Positions 17,248-26,194 of a DNA stretch of 64,000 bases are shown here, in pieces (within the stretch, counting starts at the first letter, position 1; every line of letters starts with the position of its first letter). The DNA is from Spirochaetales bacterium (GTDB lineage: Bacteria > Spirochaetota > Spirochaetia > CADAEX01). The stretch covers positions 8,364-72,363 of the forward strand of contig JACKPD010000012.1 of assembly GCA_024233785.1 (NCBI GenBank). The letters run 5' to 3'. The notes under the pieces were generated by a model that did not search any database, was not told where the DNA came from, and worked only from the letters and a program-made list of their open reading frames with translations. The translations under genes and the position numbers were made by a program.

Positions 17248-18366
17248 TTGCTTAAGTATGCGATGATCGGAGGCGGCGAAGGCGCATTCATTGGGGATGT
17301 TCACAGGAGAGCCATAAGATTTGACGGCAGGGCCAGCCTTGTCGCAGGTTCTTTTTCAAGGGATGAAGGTAATAATATAAAAACAGGTAAGTCTCTTTTT
17401 TTAGACCCAGAGAGGGTTTATTCCAGCTACGAAGAACTTATCAGCAGTGAAAAAGAACTTGATTTCATAGTTATTGTAACTCCAAATAATCTGCATTATC
17501 CAATTGCCAAAATGTGTCTGGAAAACAGAATTAATGTAGTTTGTGAAAAACCGGTAACAGTTACACTTGATGAAGCGCTGGAACTTAAAAAATTAAGTGA
17601 AAAAAATAAATGTCATTTTGCTGTTACTTATACCTATACAGGGTACCCAATGGTTAAAGAGATGAAATCTCTTATTGATGAGGGCAGACTTGGAAAATTG
17701 CGATTTGTCAAAGCTGATTGCCCTGAAGCATGGATGGCTGAAAAAGTTGAAGAGATGGGGAACAGACAGGCTCAGTGGAGAGCCGACCCGGCTCAGGGCG
17801 GTAAAACCAACTGTCTTGGCGACATCGGTATCCATATAGAAAATCTTGTCAGTTATGTTACAGGTCTAAAAATCAGAAAGGTTTGCGCAGTTGTTGATAA
17901 ATTTGTTGAAGGAAGAAAACTGGATGATAATGCAGTTGTTATGGTTGAATATGAAACCGGTGCAAAAGGTTTATACTGGCTGTCCTATATCGCCATCGGT
18001 CATGGTAACGGTATGAAAATAGAGATCTATGGATCTAATGGATCTGTTGTGTGGGTACAGGAACAGCCGAATGAGCTTATTTATACAGCACTGAATGAAC
18101 CATCGAATATATTAAAAAGGGGTGCCGCCTATTTATCCCCTCTTCAGAAGGAAAATACCCGTTTACCTGAGGGTCACCCAGAAGGGTATTATGAAGCCCT
18201 GTCAAATATCTATAACTATTTTTTTGATGAGCTCCAGTCGAAAAGAAGCCCGATAAAGGATGGAAAGTATAAATTTCCGACCCTTAAAGATGGAGTTGAA
18301 AGTCTTCTTTTTGTGAAGAGGTCTCTTGAAAGCGCTGAGAACAATTCATGCTGGGTGGAAAAATAA
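17248..18366 (+). CDS. Gfo/Idh/MocA-family oxidoreductase
   Basis: 372 residues from a TTG start at 17248, fixed by AAGGAGG a few bases upstream. The N-terminal NAD(P) fold starts YAMIGGGEGAFIG, and VVCEKPVT carries the catalytic EKP lysine. GDIGIHIENL supplies the downstream D/H pair. It is longer than IolG by about 30 residues and represents the subgroup with an AFIGDVHRRAIRFDG N-terminus found in sugar and polyol clusters. It is first in the TGGTATACCA-controlled operon, so it may oxidise another inositol isomer or reduce a keto intermediate. The exact reaction is not readable from the sequence. Confidence 0.82.
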   Translation: MLKYAMIGGGEGAFIGDVHRRAIRFDGRASLVAGSFSRDEGNNIKTGKSLFLDPERVYSSYEELISSEKELDFIVIVTPNNLHYPIAKMCLENRINVVCEKPVTVTLDEALELKKLSEKNKCHFAVTYTYTGYPMVKEMKSLIDEGRLGKLRFVKADCPEAWMAEKVEEMGNRQAQWRADPAQGGKTNCLGDIGIHIENLVSYVTGLKIRKVCAVVDKFVEGRKLDDNAVVMVEYETGAKGLYWLSYIAIGHGNGMKIEIYGSNGSVVWVQEQPNELIYTALNEPSNILKRGAAYLSPLQKENTRLPEGHPEGYYEALSNIYNYFFDELQSKRSPIKDGKYKFPTLKDGVESLLFVKRSLESAENNSCWVEK

Positions 18367-18406
18367 AAAATAAAAAATATATTACTTTTATAAGGAGAAT
18401 AAAGTT

Positions 18407-19378
18407 ATGAGCAAATGGACAATTCCGCCTGATGGCGGGCACATGGAAAGACCTTCAGGGATTTATTATCAGACCATGAACGGCCATGAAATCGAAGAGA
18501 GGCTTAAGAAGAGTGATATGCTTATTCTGCCTATTGGCAGCACGGAAAATCATGGAAAAAATGCTTGTTCGGGTGAAGATACTTTTCTGGTTACGCGCCT
18601 TGCTGAAGCTGTAGCGCAAAAAACCGGATGTACCGTAGCTGAACCAATCTGGTACGGATCACATCCATTTCATCACCTTGGTATGCCTGGAACAATTGTA
18701 ATTCCTGAAGAGGATTTGTCTGCCTATATCCGCGCAGTAATAGCAGGATTCTGGAATACCGGATTCAGGAAAATCATATTGTTAAACGGACATGGTCAGG
18801 ATTATGTACTGCCTCTGGCAATTCATCAGTTTGCAAAAAAATATCAGGTCCCCGCTATTCTTGTAAATGTCAACTGGTGGTTTGTTATTCCCGAGTTTTT
18901 AAAAGACAAAGCCCACGGAGGTGTTTTTGAAACACCGTTCATTCACGCAGATGAAGTTGAAACTTCTTATTCGATGGCGCTTTTTCCGGAACTGATCAAT
19001 CAGGAGTATGCAGAAAAATCCGTCCCGGCAAAGATTTTTCCGGAAGGTCATATAAACAAATCTGGAAGTCCTTACAAGGAAGAGTCTCCCCTTGATTTCT
19101 GGTGTCAGGTAGGCGCTTCGGCGATAGAAGTTGTTTCAACGCCCGAAGGAGTTGTTGGAGACGCAACACTTGCTGACCCTGAAAAAGCCAAACCCGGTGT
19201 GTATGCCATACTCGATTACCTTGAGAAGCTTATAAATGATATCATGAAGATGTATCCGGCAGGGACCCTTCCACCGCTTAAATATATGACAATGAGAGAT
19301 CAAAAAGAAATTGAGGATGTGATAAAAGGGCCTTTAAACGGAGGGAAACACATTTATACTCTTGGATATCCTACATAG
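18407..19378 (+). CDS. iolN: 3-dehydro-scyllo-inosose hydrolase (creatininase family, IolN)
   Basis: 323 residues of the creatininase fold. Metal ligands are visible as GSTENHG (E47, H49), SGEDTF (D58), LLNGHGQD (H129) and HADEVETS (E183 region). In the Thermotoga inositol pathway a creatininase-like protein, IolN, hydrolyses the carbon-carbon bond of the cyclic diketone made by IolM to give 5-keto-L-gluconate. The gene is next to iolO and iolM in the same strand and order block, which supports that role over creatinine hydrolysis. AAGGAG lies upstream of the ATG. The assignment rests on family plus context. Confidence 0.82.
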   Translation: MSKWTIPPDGGHMERPSGIYYQTMNGHEIEERLKKSDMLILPIGSTENHGKNACSGEDTFLVTRLAEAVAQKTGCTVAEPIWYGSHPFHHLGMPGTIVIPEEDLSAYIRAVIAGFWNTGFRKIILLNGHGQDYVLPLAIHQFAKKYQVPAILVNVNWWFVIPEFLKDKAHGGVFETPFIHADEVETSYSMALFPELINQEYAEKSVPAKIFPEGHINKSGSPYKEESPLDFWCQVGASAIEVVSTPEGVVGDATLADPEKAKPGVYAILDYLEKLINDIMKMYPAGTLPPLKYMTMRDQKEIEDVIKGPLNGGKHIYTLGYPT

Positions 19379-19386
19379 GAGAAATA

Positions 19387-20208
19387 ATGAAAATAGCAGC
19401 CAGCGTTACACCCAATAAAACAAAATTCGGTCCCCTTTTGTATCCCGGCGATATTGTGAGGGCCCTGAAAGAGCTTTCGGAAATGGGCTATGACGGAATT
19501 GAATTAAGTCTCAGAACGCCTGACGATATCAAAAAGAAAGAGTTGTTTAAGTTGCTTGATAAATATGATATGGAACTGTTGTCAATTGCAACAGGACAAA
19601 GTTTTATTGAGGACTCAATTTCTCTCTTTACATTGGACGAAGAAAAAAGAAAGGAAGCTGTCCGGAGGATCAGGGGGTACATAGATATTGTCTCTGAGAC
19701 TGGAGGATGCGTTATACTTGGCGGGATTAAGGGAAAACTGGAAGGTACTGATGACAAAAAACAATTTGAATCAGGCAGCAGTGCAGTCGCGGACTGTCTA
19801 TCCTATGCTGAAAAATCTGGCGCTGTTCTTCTTCTTGAAGCTATCAACCGGTATGAAACCAATTTATTCAATACAGTCGCCTCATGCACTGATTATGTCA
19901 AGGCCATGAAGTCTTCGCTTTTGAAAGTTCTTCCTGACACATATCATATGAATATTGAAGAAAGGTCTATTTATGATGCTCTTGATGATGCGTCTGATGT
20001 TGTAGGTGCAATACATTGTGCAGACAACAATCGCCTGGCTCCGGGGATGGGGCATATTGACTTCAGGAGTATCCTGAGTCAGGTTAAAACATTTAAAAAT
20101 CTGAAATACATAGGGGTAGAGGTTCTGCCTTTACCGGAAAGTAAAGAGTGTGCACAGACAGCTATCAACACAATCAGAGGCTGTTTAAATGAGGAGGTGG
20201 TCAAATGA
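19387..20208 (+). CDS. iolO: 5-keto-L-gluconate epimerase (IolO)
   Basis: 273-residue TIM barrel. Metal-binding residues are E151 (LLLEAINRYET), D184 (PDTYHMNIEE), H210 (AIHCADNNR) and E245 (GVEVLPLP). The segment MNIEE, the CADNNRLAPGMGHIDFRS stretch and the EVLPLP end match the IolO/TM0416-type epimerase I recall from Thermotoga, which converts 5-keto-L-gluconate to D-tagaturonate. It starts eight bases after iolN and overlaps iolM by four bases, so translation is coupled. D-tagaturonate would then enter the hexuronate pathway, whose genes are not in this window. Confidence 0.85.
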   Translation: MKIAASVTPNKTKFGPLLYPGDIVRALKELSEMGYDGIELSLRTPDDIKKKELFKLLDKYDMELLSIATGQSFIEDSISLFTLDEEKRKEAVRRIRGYIDIVSETGGCVILGGIKGKLEGTDDKKQFESGSSAVADCLSYAEKSGAVLLLEAINRYETNLFNTVASCTDYVKAMKSSLLKVLPDTYHMNIEERSIYDALDDASDVVGAIHCADNNRLAPGMGHIDFRSILSQVKTFKNLKYIGVEVLPLPESKECAQTAINTIRGCLNEEVVK

Positions 20209-21401
20209 GAGCATTTTACGTGGAAGCGGATTGGGCGCCTAAGAAAGATTATGTCCTTTCCAAAAGAGAACAGGAGACACACAGGTCTGCCAGGGGAAAC
20301 TCAATCTGGAAAAATATCAGGGGATCTGTCATTGACAGACCTGAACCTGTTGCAAGAGATGGAGAGGTTCTGCTGAAAGTCGGGGCAGCGGGTATTTGCG
20401 GTACAGACGCTCACCTGCTCCAGATGGATGAGGATGGATATACGAAATATAATGGACATTCCAAATACCCGATTATTACAGGGCATGAATTTTCAGGGGA
20501 AGTAGTATCGACAGGAAAAAATGTAAAAACTTTAAAAATCGGTGATCTGGTAAGCGTTGAATCAATGCACTGGTGCGGCGAATGCGATCCCTGTCGTACC
20601 GGTATGTTCAATCAGTGCCAAATGCTTGAAGAGCCGGGACTTACCTACGACGGCGGTTTTGCGGAATATGTTGCTGTAAAGGCGAAGTACTGTTATTTAC
20701 TGAATGATATCATGAATCTCTACGGGGATAAGATGTCTGCTCTGGAGCTGGGATCAATGATTGAGCCGACAGGTGTGGCATATAACGGTCTGTTTGTTAG
20801 AGCAGGCGGAGTAAGACCTGGCGGTCATACTGTTGTTTTCGGCGGAGGCCCGGTAGGGTTGGCAGCTGTTGCTCTTATGAAAACCAGCGGTGCCGGAAAA
20901 CTTATCTGTTTCGAAACAACACCTGAAAGAAGGGCTTTGGCAAAAAAGATGGGAGCTGATTTTGTTTATGATCCCATTGAACTATCGAATAAATCTGTAA
21001 ATCCATCGGAAATGCTTATGGATCTGACAAACGGCCGCGGTATATCCCTTTTTGCTGAATGTTCAGGGGCTACCAATGCAACGTACCCTGTAATGGCAGG
21101 TGCTATGGCTATCGGCGGAAAAATAGTACAGATTGGACATTCAATTGGCAAGACAAGTATTGATTTGTATCCGATTCAGTTCAATGCTGGTATGATGTGC
21201 GGGTCAAATGGACAATCCGGACAGGGGATATACACAGATGTAATCGCTTTAATGGCAAGCGGGCGAATTGATATGAGAAAAATGGTTACATCAAGGGTTC
21301 CTCTGGAAAATATTATGGATGGAATGGCTCTTGCCGGAAATCGTGTAGCAGGAAAAGTTCTTGTTGGTACACATTATAAAAAAATAGAGCATGTTAATTA
21401 A
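20205..21401 (+). CDS. iolM: Scyllo-inosose 3-dehydrogenase (zinc-dependent, IolM)
   Basis: 398-residue medium-chain dehydrogenase, longer than usual because of an N-terminal extension (residues 1-45, EADWAPKKDYVLSKRE) that is also typical of IolM. Catalytic zinc ligands C65 (GICGTD) and H94/E95 (GHEF); structural zinc cysteines C124, C127, C130, C138. The coenzyme fold has GGGPVGLAAVAL. The DEDGY segment and EPTGVAYNGLFVRAGG are specific to this subgroup. It oxidises 2-keto-inositol (inosose) at C3 to the diketone that IolN opens. GAGGAGG-type ribosome binding site lies inside the end of iolO. Confidence 0.85.
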   Translation: MRAFYVEADWAPKKDYVLSKREQETHRSARGNSIWKNIRGSVIDRPEPVARDGEVLLKVGAAGICGTDAHLLQMDEDGYTKYNGHSKYPIITGHEFSGEVVSTGKNVKTLKIGDLVSVESMHWCGECDPCRTGMFNQCQMLEEPGLTYDGGFAEYVAVKAKYCYLLNDIMNLYGDKMSALELGSMIEPTGVAYNGLFVRAGGVRPGGHTVVFGGGPVGLAAVALMKTSGAGKLICFETTPERRALAKKMGADFVYDPIELSNKSVNPSEMLMDLTNGRGISLFAECSGATNATYPVMAGAMAIGGKIVQIGHSIGKTSIDLYPIQFNAGMMCGSNGQSGQGIYTDVIALMASGRIDMRKMVTSRVPLENIMDGMALAGNRVAGKVLVGTHYKKIEHVN

Positions 21402-21418
21402 TAGAGGAGAAAAATAAT

Positions 21419-22474
21419 ATGAAAGCTAAAGTTGCTTTTTTATACGGACCCAAGGATTTAAGGGTTGAAGAAGTGGAGCTTCCGGTATTGAGGGACGATC
21501 AGGTCTTGATTAAAATGCATGCTGTCGGCATTTGCGGTTCTGATGTTGAATGTTTTGAAGGTGCATCTGCCGAAGGCCGGTATGATATTGCTCCTTATAC
21601 GCCGGGGCATGAATGGGCTGGTGAGGTAGTTGAGACAGGAAGCAAGGTAACCAGCGTAAAAAAAGGGATGAAAGTTACCGGCGACTGTGTAATGGCATGC
21701 GGTAAATGTGAAAACTGTAAAAACGGACTTATGCCTTCAGCATGTCTTAATATGAGGGAACTGGGGTTCAGGCCTGATTCCCCCGGAGCAATGGGTGAAT
21801 ACATGATACTGGAAGAACAGTATACCCATCCGATTCCTGATGACTGGGATTATGAACTTGGAGCCTGGGTCGAGACTTTCTCAGTCGGCTATTGGGGTAT
21901 ATGGGGAAACGGTGGATATCTTGATGCAAGTGATGATGTTGTTGTATTGGGGTCAGGGCCTATTGGGCTATCTGCAACCATGACCGCAAAAGCCTCGAAT
22001 GCCATGGTTATTGTTGTTGATCCCCTGGCAAGCCGAAGGGAAACAGCGCTTAAATATGGCGCAGATCATGTTGTAGACCCGTCCGACGGAAAAGTTGTTG
22101 AATCAATAAATAAACTGACAAAAGGCAAAGGGCCTTCTGTGCTTGTTGAATGCTCGGGTAATGACAAAGGTATCGCGTCAGTCTTTGATATTGCGGGCCA
22201 CAGCTGCCGTGTCGGATTTATCGGACACTCGATAGGCCGGAAAGTTTCAGCTGAACTTGGAAAGGTTATCTGGAAAAACTTAAGGATAGTCGGATCAGGT
22301 GGAACAAAAACATTTATGCCGAGGACAATAAAATTTTTAAGCAGGATTAAAGACAATTATGACTTTAAGGCCTTAAATACTCACAGATTTAAATTTGCAG
22401 ATATTCACAAAGCTTTTGATGTTGCATGTCATGACAAAGCTAACGCCAGAAAAGTAATGATAAAATTTGATTAA
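21419..22474 (+). CDS. Zinc-dependent medium-chain dehydrogenase (sorbitol/L-iditol type)
   Basis: 351 residues. Catalytic zinc site C39 (GICGSD) and H64/E65 (GHEW); structural cysteines C94, C97, C100, C109. NAD fold GSGPIGLSATM. The family oxidises secondary alcohols of polyols such as sorbitol, xylitol or L-threonine. As the last gene of the inositol operon (18 bases after iolM, GGAG upstream), it could handle another inositol isomer, or reduce a ketose or tagaturonate-like intermediate for redox balance. The residue after the catalytic region reads WVETFSVGYWG rather than the common EPLSVG, so it is a somewhat unusual subgroup. A strong bidirectional terminator follows. Confidence 0.82.
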   Translation: MKAKVAFLYGPKDLRVEEVELPVLRDDQVLIKMHAVGICGSDVECFEGASAEGRYDIAPYTPGHEWAGEVVETGSKVTSVKKGMKVTGDCVMACGKCENCKNGLMPSACLNMRELGFRPDSPGAMGEYMILEEQYTHPIPDDWDYELGAWVETFSVGYWGIWGNGGYLDASDDVVVLGSGPIGLSATMTAKASNAMVIVVDPLASRRETALKYGADHVVDPSDGKVVESINKLTKGKGPSVLVECSGNDKGIASVFDIAGHSCRVGFIGHSIGRKVSAELGKVIWKNLRIVGSGGTKTFMPRTIKFLSRIKDNYDFKALNTHRFKFADIHKAFDVACHDKANARKVMIKFD

Positions 22475-22482
22475 TTAATAAT

Positions 22483-22508
22483 AAAGGGGGGACTTCAATC
22501 CCCCCTTT
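22483..22508. terminator. Bidirectional terminator between convergent genes
   Basis: AAAGGGGGGA and TCCCCCCTTT form a perfect 10-bp stem with a six-base loop. A/T-rich arms supply the U-tract on both strands. It separates the inositol operon from the convergent GntR gene. Confidence 0.8.
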
Positions 22509-22583
22509 GATTTCAAGTTGAAAGCGATACAGATTTCCGGGCAGCCCGTATATATAGCTGATGATTGAGGTAGAAAAGGATAA

Positions 22584-23240
22584 TTACTGTTTTACTTTTT
22601 TCCATTGTTCAAGCTGGTGTTTTTTACTGGTGCGCGAATGTTTTCTCATCGATTTTTCCGCGCCACTGATATCCTTTTTAAGAATACATTCAAATATTAG
22701 ATTATGCTGCTCAAGTGATTCATGTGCCCAGTCATCTGTGTAATTTGTTAAATTGATTATTCGTCTTATATGGTCAAATATGGAAATTAAGATACTTTGC
22801 AGGAGTTCATTTTTTGATTCCTCAATTATAAATTTATGGAAAACCAGATCAATATTTAAAGCCTCTTCATACTGTTTCTTGTTAATAGCAGTTATGAGGT
22901 TCCTGTGAATCTCTTTAATTGTTTCAATTTGCTGATCGTTTATTGACTGGGTAAAAGAACGTACCGCCAGAGCTTCAAGCATTTCTCTAATATCATAGAT
23001 TTGAGATACCTGTTCAAAGGTAACAATGGAAACAAAAGCACCATAATCTGGTTTCAGCTCAACAAAATGATCGTTGTATAGTTTTCGTAAAGCTTCCCTG
23101 ATGGGGGTTCTGCTTGCATTAAGCAAAACACACAATTTTCTTTCAGAAAGAGGAGCTCCCTGTTTGAGTATATTCGTGATTATCATTTCCTTAAGCTCAC
23201 GAAATAGTTTATCCGATATTACTTCTTTCTTTTCAAACAT
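22584..23240 (-). CDS. GntR-family (FCD) transcriptional regulator, likely of the inositol/uronate operon
   Basis: 218 residues from the ATG at 23238-23240. A longer frame reaches 23294, but its first codon lies upstream of the apparent -10 box, so the short start (MFEKKEVISDKLF) is preferred. The N-terminal winged helix (LSERKLCVLLNASRTPIREALRKLY) is followed by the all-helical FCD ligand domain with its metal-binding histidine positions (DLVFHKFI, EQHNLIF). Its promoter contains TGGTATACaA, nearly the operator found in the promoter at 17174, so it probably represses both. UxuR/ExuR, which bind the same core, respond to fructuronate, tagaturonate or galacturonate, and D-tagaturonate is the end product of IolO. 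Effector assignment is inference. Confidence 0.85.
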   Translation of the reverse strand: MFEKKEVISDKLFRELKEMIITNILKQGAPLSERKLCVLLNASRTPIREALRKLYNDHFVELKPDYGAFVSIVTFEQVSQIYDIREMLEALAVRSFTQSINDQQIETIKEIHRNLITAINKKQYEEALNIDLVFHKFIIEESKNELLQSILISIFDHIRRIINLTNYTDDWAHESLEQHNLIFECILKKDISGAEKSMRKHSRTSKKHQLEQWKKVKQ

Positions 23241-23283
23241 AATCTGATAATCTGGTGTTCTCTTTATTTTAACTATATGCCAT

Positions 23284-23314
23284 TTGTATACCATAAATTA
23301 TATGCAAAAGTCAA
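23284..23314 (-). promoter_or_regulatory. Autoregulated promoter and operator of the GntR gene
   Basis: On the minus strand, TTGACT (23309-23314), an 18-base spacer and TATACA (23285-23290). The operator core TGGTATACAA (23284-23293) overlaps the -10 box and continues into ATGGCATA, matching the 17.2-kb operator at 16 of 20 positions. Confidence 0.65.
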
Positions 23315-23513
23315 TTCTATATAAATCTTTATCCTTGAAGACAGGGTCTGTATATCGAGAGAAAGTTTTTTAAATTTATACTGGGTAAATAGGACTTGCA
23401 AAATTGAATTAAAAAAACAAGAATATCGTAAATATATTAAAGATTATCATTTGTGCTGAATCATAAGTACAAAAGTGAAAAAACCATAGTCTTTGGAGTG
23501 AAAGAGAAACAAA

Positions 23514-24896
23514 GTGAAGAAAGAGCTGTCAGCCGGTGAGAAAAATATCAGGCATTATTTTAATTACGCGTTTTACAACGGGTTCGGAGCCGGGTTCATT
23601 GCAAAGGGGCCGGTTATGCTCCTTGCTCTTTACTTCGGCGCATCCAATATTCAGCTTGGATATCTTTCTTCCATTATTCACAGCGCAGGGATCTCCCTTC
23701 TTCTTCTGCCTGTAATCTTCGGAGGCAAAAATACAGTAAGGGTCCATGCGACCATCTGGGTTGTCCGGGGGATGATATGCATGCTCTATTTTATTCTCCC
23801 TTTTGTTGATAAAAGTTTTGCTGTATATACGATCATGATTGTCTATACCGTTTATTGTTTTGCCAGGGAAATTGGAAGTGTGTTAAATCAGATAACGAGA
23901 AAATATATTTCTTCCGCAGATAATACTGGTGAGATAATCGGACTGAGCTCTGTCAGGTTTCACAGGTCATCCCTCATTGCCAGAGCGTCTTCTTTCTTCT
24001 TTACCTCGGTTGATAAAATCGGAACGCTTACCGCGCTTCTTGTCCTGCAGTTTGTCGGGATAATTGCAAACACCGCCGCAGCGATGCAGCTATTTAAAAT
24101 GAGGTGCCCTGAAAAGATAGAACCTTATTCAGGCAGGAATATGCTTGATATCCTTAAAGAGTCTGTCCTCGACAGGGAAAAAAGACTGATTCTGATTCTT
24201 AAATGGCTTATCCTCTCTGCAGACATAATGATGGGGCTTCTTGTCGCTTTTTACAGCAGGGAGCTGCTTTTTGAGACAAATCTTGTTTTCGCGTTTTTAA
24301 TTATGCAGAGTTTTGCCGCTATTGCCGCAGCGAAATCGCTTGCCGTGTTCAGCGACAGGATAGGAAGCTCTCCCCTTATCCTTTTTTCTTCATCCTCCCT
24401 TGCATTACTTTCGATACTCTGGATCTTTATATCATCAGGTATTATTTTCCCGCTGTTTCTCGGGTTCTTAACCTGTTTCTTTCTGCATTTCAACAATTAC
24501 CTTATCATGAGGCTTATAATTAACAAGATGCTACCCGGAAAGGAAGTTACTTTCATGTCAATGATAAATTTTACGGCATCATTTTTTTCTTTTTTCATTG
24601 GTCTTTACAGCGGGGCATTGATAGATCTTTACGATCATTTCTATCATGGAGAGGGGAACAGTTTTTCCTTTGTTTTTATTTCAACAGCTGTAATTTCGAT
24701 TGTCAATGCGGTGCTTTCGTTAAAACTCTTAAGAATGAAAACGGAAATCCGGGCAGCTGGTACCGGACCTCTGGGCGGGACAGCCGGATTATCACAGAAT
24801 GAGGGAGTATCGCCGGTATTGAATGATTACTCTTCCATTGTAAAAAAGAAAAAAAGCCGTAAAGTTGAGTGGTGGGAGCTTATCGGGTACCTTTAA
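23514..24896 (+). CDS. Major facilitator superfamily transporter
   Basis: 460 residues with about twelve hydrophobic helices and a central cytoplasmic loop (about residues 200-225, RCPEKIEPYSGRNMLD) splitting two six-helix halves. The start is GTG at 23514. Residues AFYNGFGAGFIAKGP and the charged DREKRLILILKW loop are typical of the uncharacterised MFS group in spirochaetes and Firmicutes. The C-terminal 60 residues are polar and basic and lie in the cytoplasm. It is a lone plus-strand gene divergent from the GntR gene; no operator of either local type is visible upstream. Substrate unknown. Confidence 0.8.
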   Translation: MKKELSAGEKNIRHYFNYAFYNGFGAGFIAKGPVMLLALYFGASNIQLGYLSSIIHSAGISLLLLPVIFGGKNTVRVHATIWVVRGMICMLYFILPFVDKSFAVYTIMIVYTVYCFAREIGSVLNQITRKYISSADNTGEIIGLSSVRFHRSSLIARASSFFFTSVDKIGTLTALLVLQFVGIIANTAAAMQLFKMRCPEKIEPYSGRNMLDILKESVLDREKRLILILKWLILSADIMMGLLVAFYSRELLFETNLVFAFLIMQSFAAIAAAKSLAVFSDRIGSSPLILFSSSSLALLSILWIFISSGIIFPLFLGFLTCFFLHFNNYLIMRLIINKMLPGKEVTFMSMINFTASFFSFFIGLYSGALIDLYDHFYHGEGNSFSFVFISTAVISIVNAVLSLKLLRMKTEIRAAGTGPLGGTAGLSQNEGVSPVLNDYSSIVKKKKSRKVEWWELIGYL

Positions 24897-24932
24897 AGCT
24901 ACCTCTTTTTTAGAAGATGAAAGTGCGCTGTT

Positions 24933-25760
24933 CTAAAGCTTTGAAAGCCAGTTCAGCACAAGGGTTTCAAATATCTTTTCCTGTTCTATCTGAAGCATGT
25001 GTCCAGCTCTGTCAAGAATAACGAAATCGGAACTAGGATAGTTTTCCGTAAGGACTAAAGCGTCCCTGTAGCCGACTGCCGTATCCTGCCTGCCGGTAAT
25101 AATGAGGGCAGGCTTTCCGAAGGGAGTATCAGGGACATCGGCGTTTTCCCGTAACGGATAGCCGTATCTTTTTATTTTTTTAAGCAGTGAAATATCAGCC
25201 TTTCTTACGCCGCATCTTACTTCATTTATATACCGCTCCCAGTTTTCCCTGCTCTGGATGGTAAGCATGTTGTCGCATGTGTCCTGGTCGTTGGATGAAA
25301 GCTGATTGTAAAAATAATTATCCCTGTAAATGACATTTCTGAAAGGGAGTTCCCGTTCTTCCGGCAGAGGTACTGTAACCGGGCAGAGCATCATTATCCC
25401 CCCGATCCTGTCCTGATATTTTTTGACAATAGCCTGAGCGATGTAGGAGCCGTAGGATTCGGAAGCAATGTAAAAAGTCTCTTCCTGTATTGTTTCACTG
25501 ATAAAGGCATCGACAATATCTACAATATCATCAGTAGTTGAAATATCTTTTTTAAGTACCGTGTCGCCCATCCCCGGCAGATCGAAATAAATTCGTTTAA
25601 ACTTTTCAGCATATCCGGATGTTCCCTGTGATGTGAATATCCTTTCCATGCAGCCGCTCATCAGCCTGTGGTCGCACCAGTTGCCGTGAATCATGAGCAG
25701 GGGTTTGCCGCTGCCGATAATTTCCGTATAAACTTCAGCCTGCTCAAGCTTCACAAACAT
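24933..25760 (-). CDS. Alpha/beta-hydrolase fold protein
   Basis: 275 residues. The oxyanion-hole HGNWCDHR follows strand 3, the nucleophile elbow is ASESYGS (S102; the small-x-Ser-x-Gly variant), the acid is in ITGRQDT and the histidine in RAGHMLQIE. No signal peptide, so cytoplasmic. The family includes esterases, lactonases and C-C hydrolases; a lactone or ester hydrolase would suit the sugar-oxidation genes around it, but this is inference. Transcribed on the minus strand right after the cupin gene (six-base gap), so the pair forms an operon divergent from the zinc dehydrogenase at 26275. Confidence 0.8.
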   Translation of the reverse strand: MFVKLEQAEVYTEIIGSGKPLLMIHGNWCDHRLMSGCMERIFTSQGTSGYAEKFKRIYFDLPGMGDTVLKKDISTTDDIVDIVDAFISETIQEETFYIASESYGSYIAQAIVKKYQDRIGGIMMLCPVTVPLPEERELPFRNVIYRDNYFYNQLSSNDQDTCDNMLTIQSRENWERYINEVRCGVRKADISLLKKIKRYGYPLRENADVPDTPFGKPALIITGRQDTAVGYRDALVLTENYPSSDFVILDRAGHMLQIEQEKIFETLVLNWLSKL

Positions 25761-25766
25761 GATGTG

Positions 25767-26114
25767 CTATTTATCGCCTTCTTCCGGTACAATACAGATA
25801 AATGAGAGGTTCCCGTTTCCTGTATTTGTAAACTGGTGTTCCTCTCCGGCAGGTATATATGCGGTATCGCCTGCATTGACCGGATTTTCCTTTCCTTCAA
25901 GGTAGAGGTTTCCGCTTCCCTCTATTACATAATTTACGTGGGGCCAGTCATGTATGTGTCTGGGTGAAAATCCGTCCTTCCCGAGGGTGAATATCCTCAT
26001 TACCCAGCCGTCCCAGCCCTGCTGTGGCGAAATTGCGACCTGTTTTGTCACGTTTTTAAGGCCCGGAGCTTCAAGCGGGATTTTTTTCATATCACTTTTT
26101 CTGACTATTGGCAT
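25767..26114 (-). CDS. Small cupin-domain protein
   Basis: 115 residues from the ATG at 26112-26114, with GGGAG upstream; the longer frame to 26465 overlaps the opposite-strand dehydrogenase and is rejected. Single cupin barrel: motif 1 RHIHDWPHVNYVIEGSG and motif 2 AGDTAYIPAGEEHQFTN, with the expected histidine metal ligands. Such proteins are metal-dependent isomerases, lyases or sugar-binding proteins. It heads a minus-strand pair with the alpha/beta hydrolase and shares a 160-base intergenic region with the FadR-type operator, so it may be in the same regulon as the plus-strand operon. Confidence 0.78.
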   Translation of the reverse strand: MPIVRKSDMKKIPLEAPGLKNVTKQVAISPQQGWDGWVMRIFTLGKDGFSPRHIHDWPHVNYVIEGSGNLYLEGKENPVNAGDTAYIPAGEEHQFTNTGNGNLSFICIVPEEGDK

Positions 26115-26194
26115 TTTTTTCTCCCTTATCCTCAAGATATTAGTATTATTAAACAAGATTTCATCATTCTTCAAGTGAAGAATGCAGAAATTCC

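Noticed and set aside
23241..23294. Longer N-terminus of the GntR regulator
   Set aside because: Its ATG lies upstream of the predicted -10 box and inside the operator, so it could not be on the main transcript.
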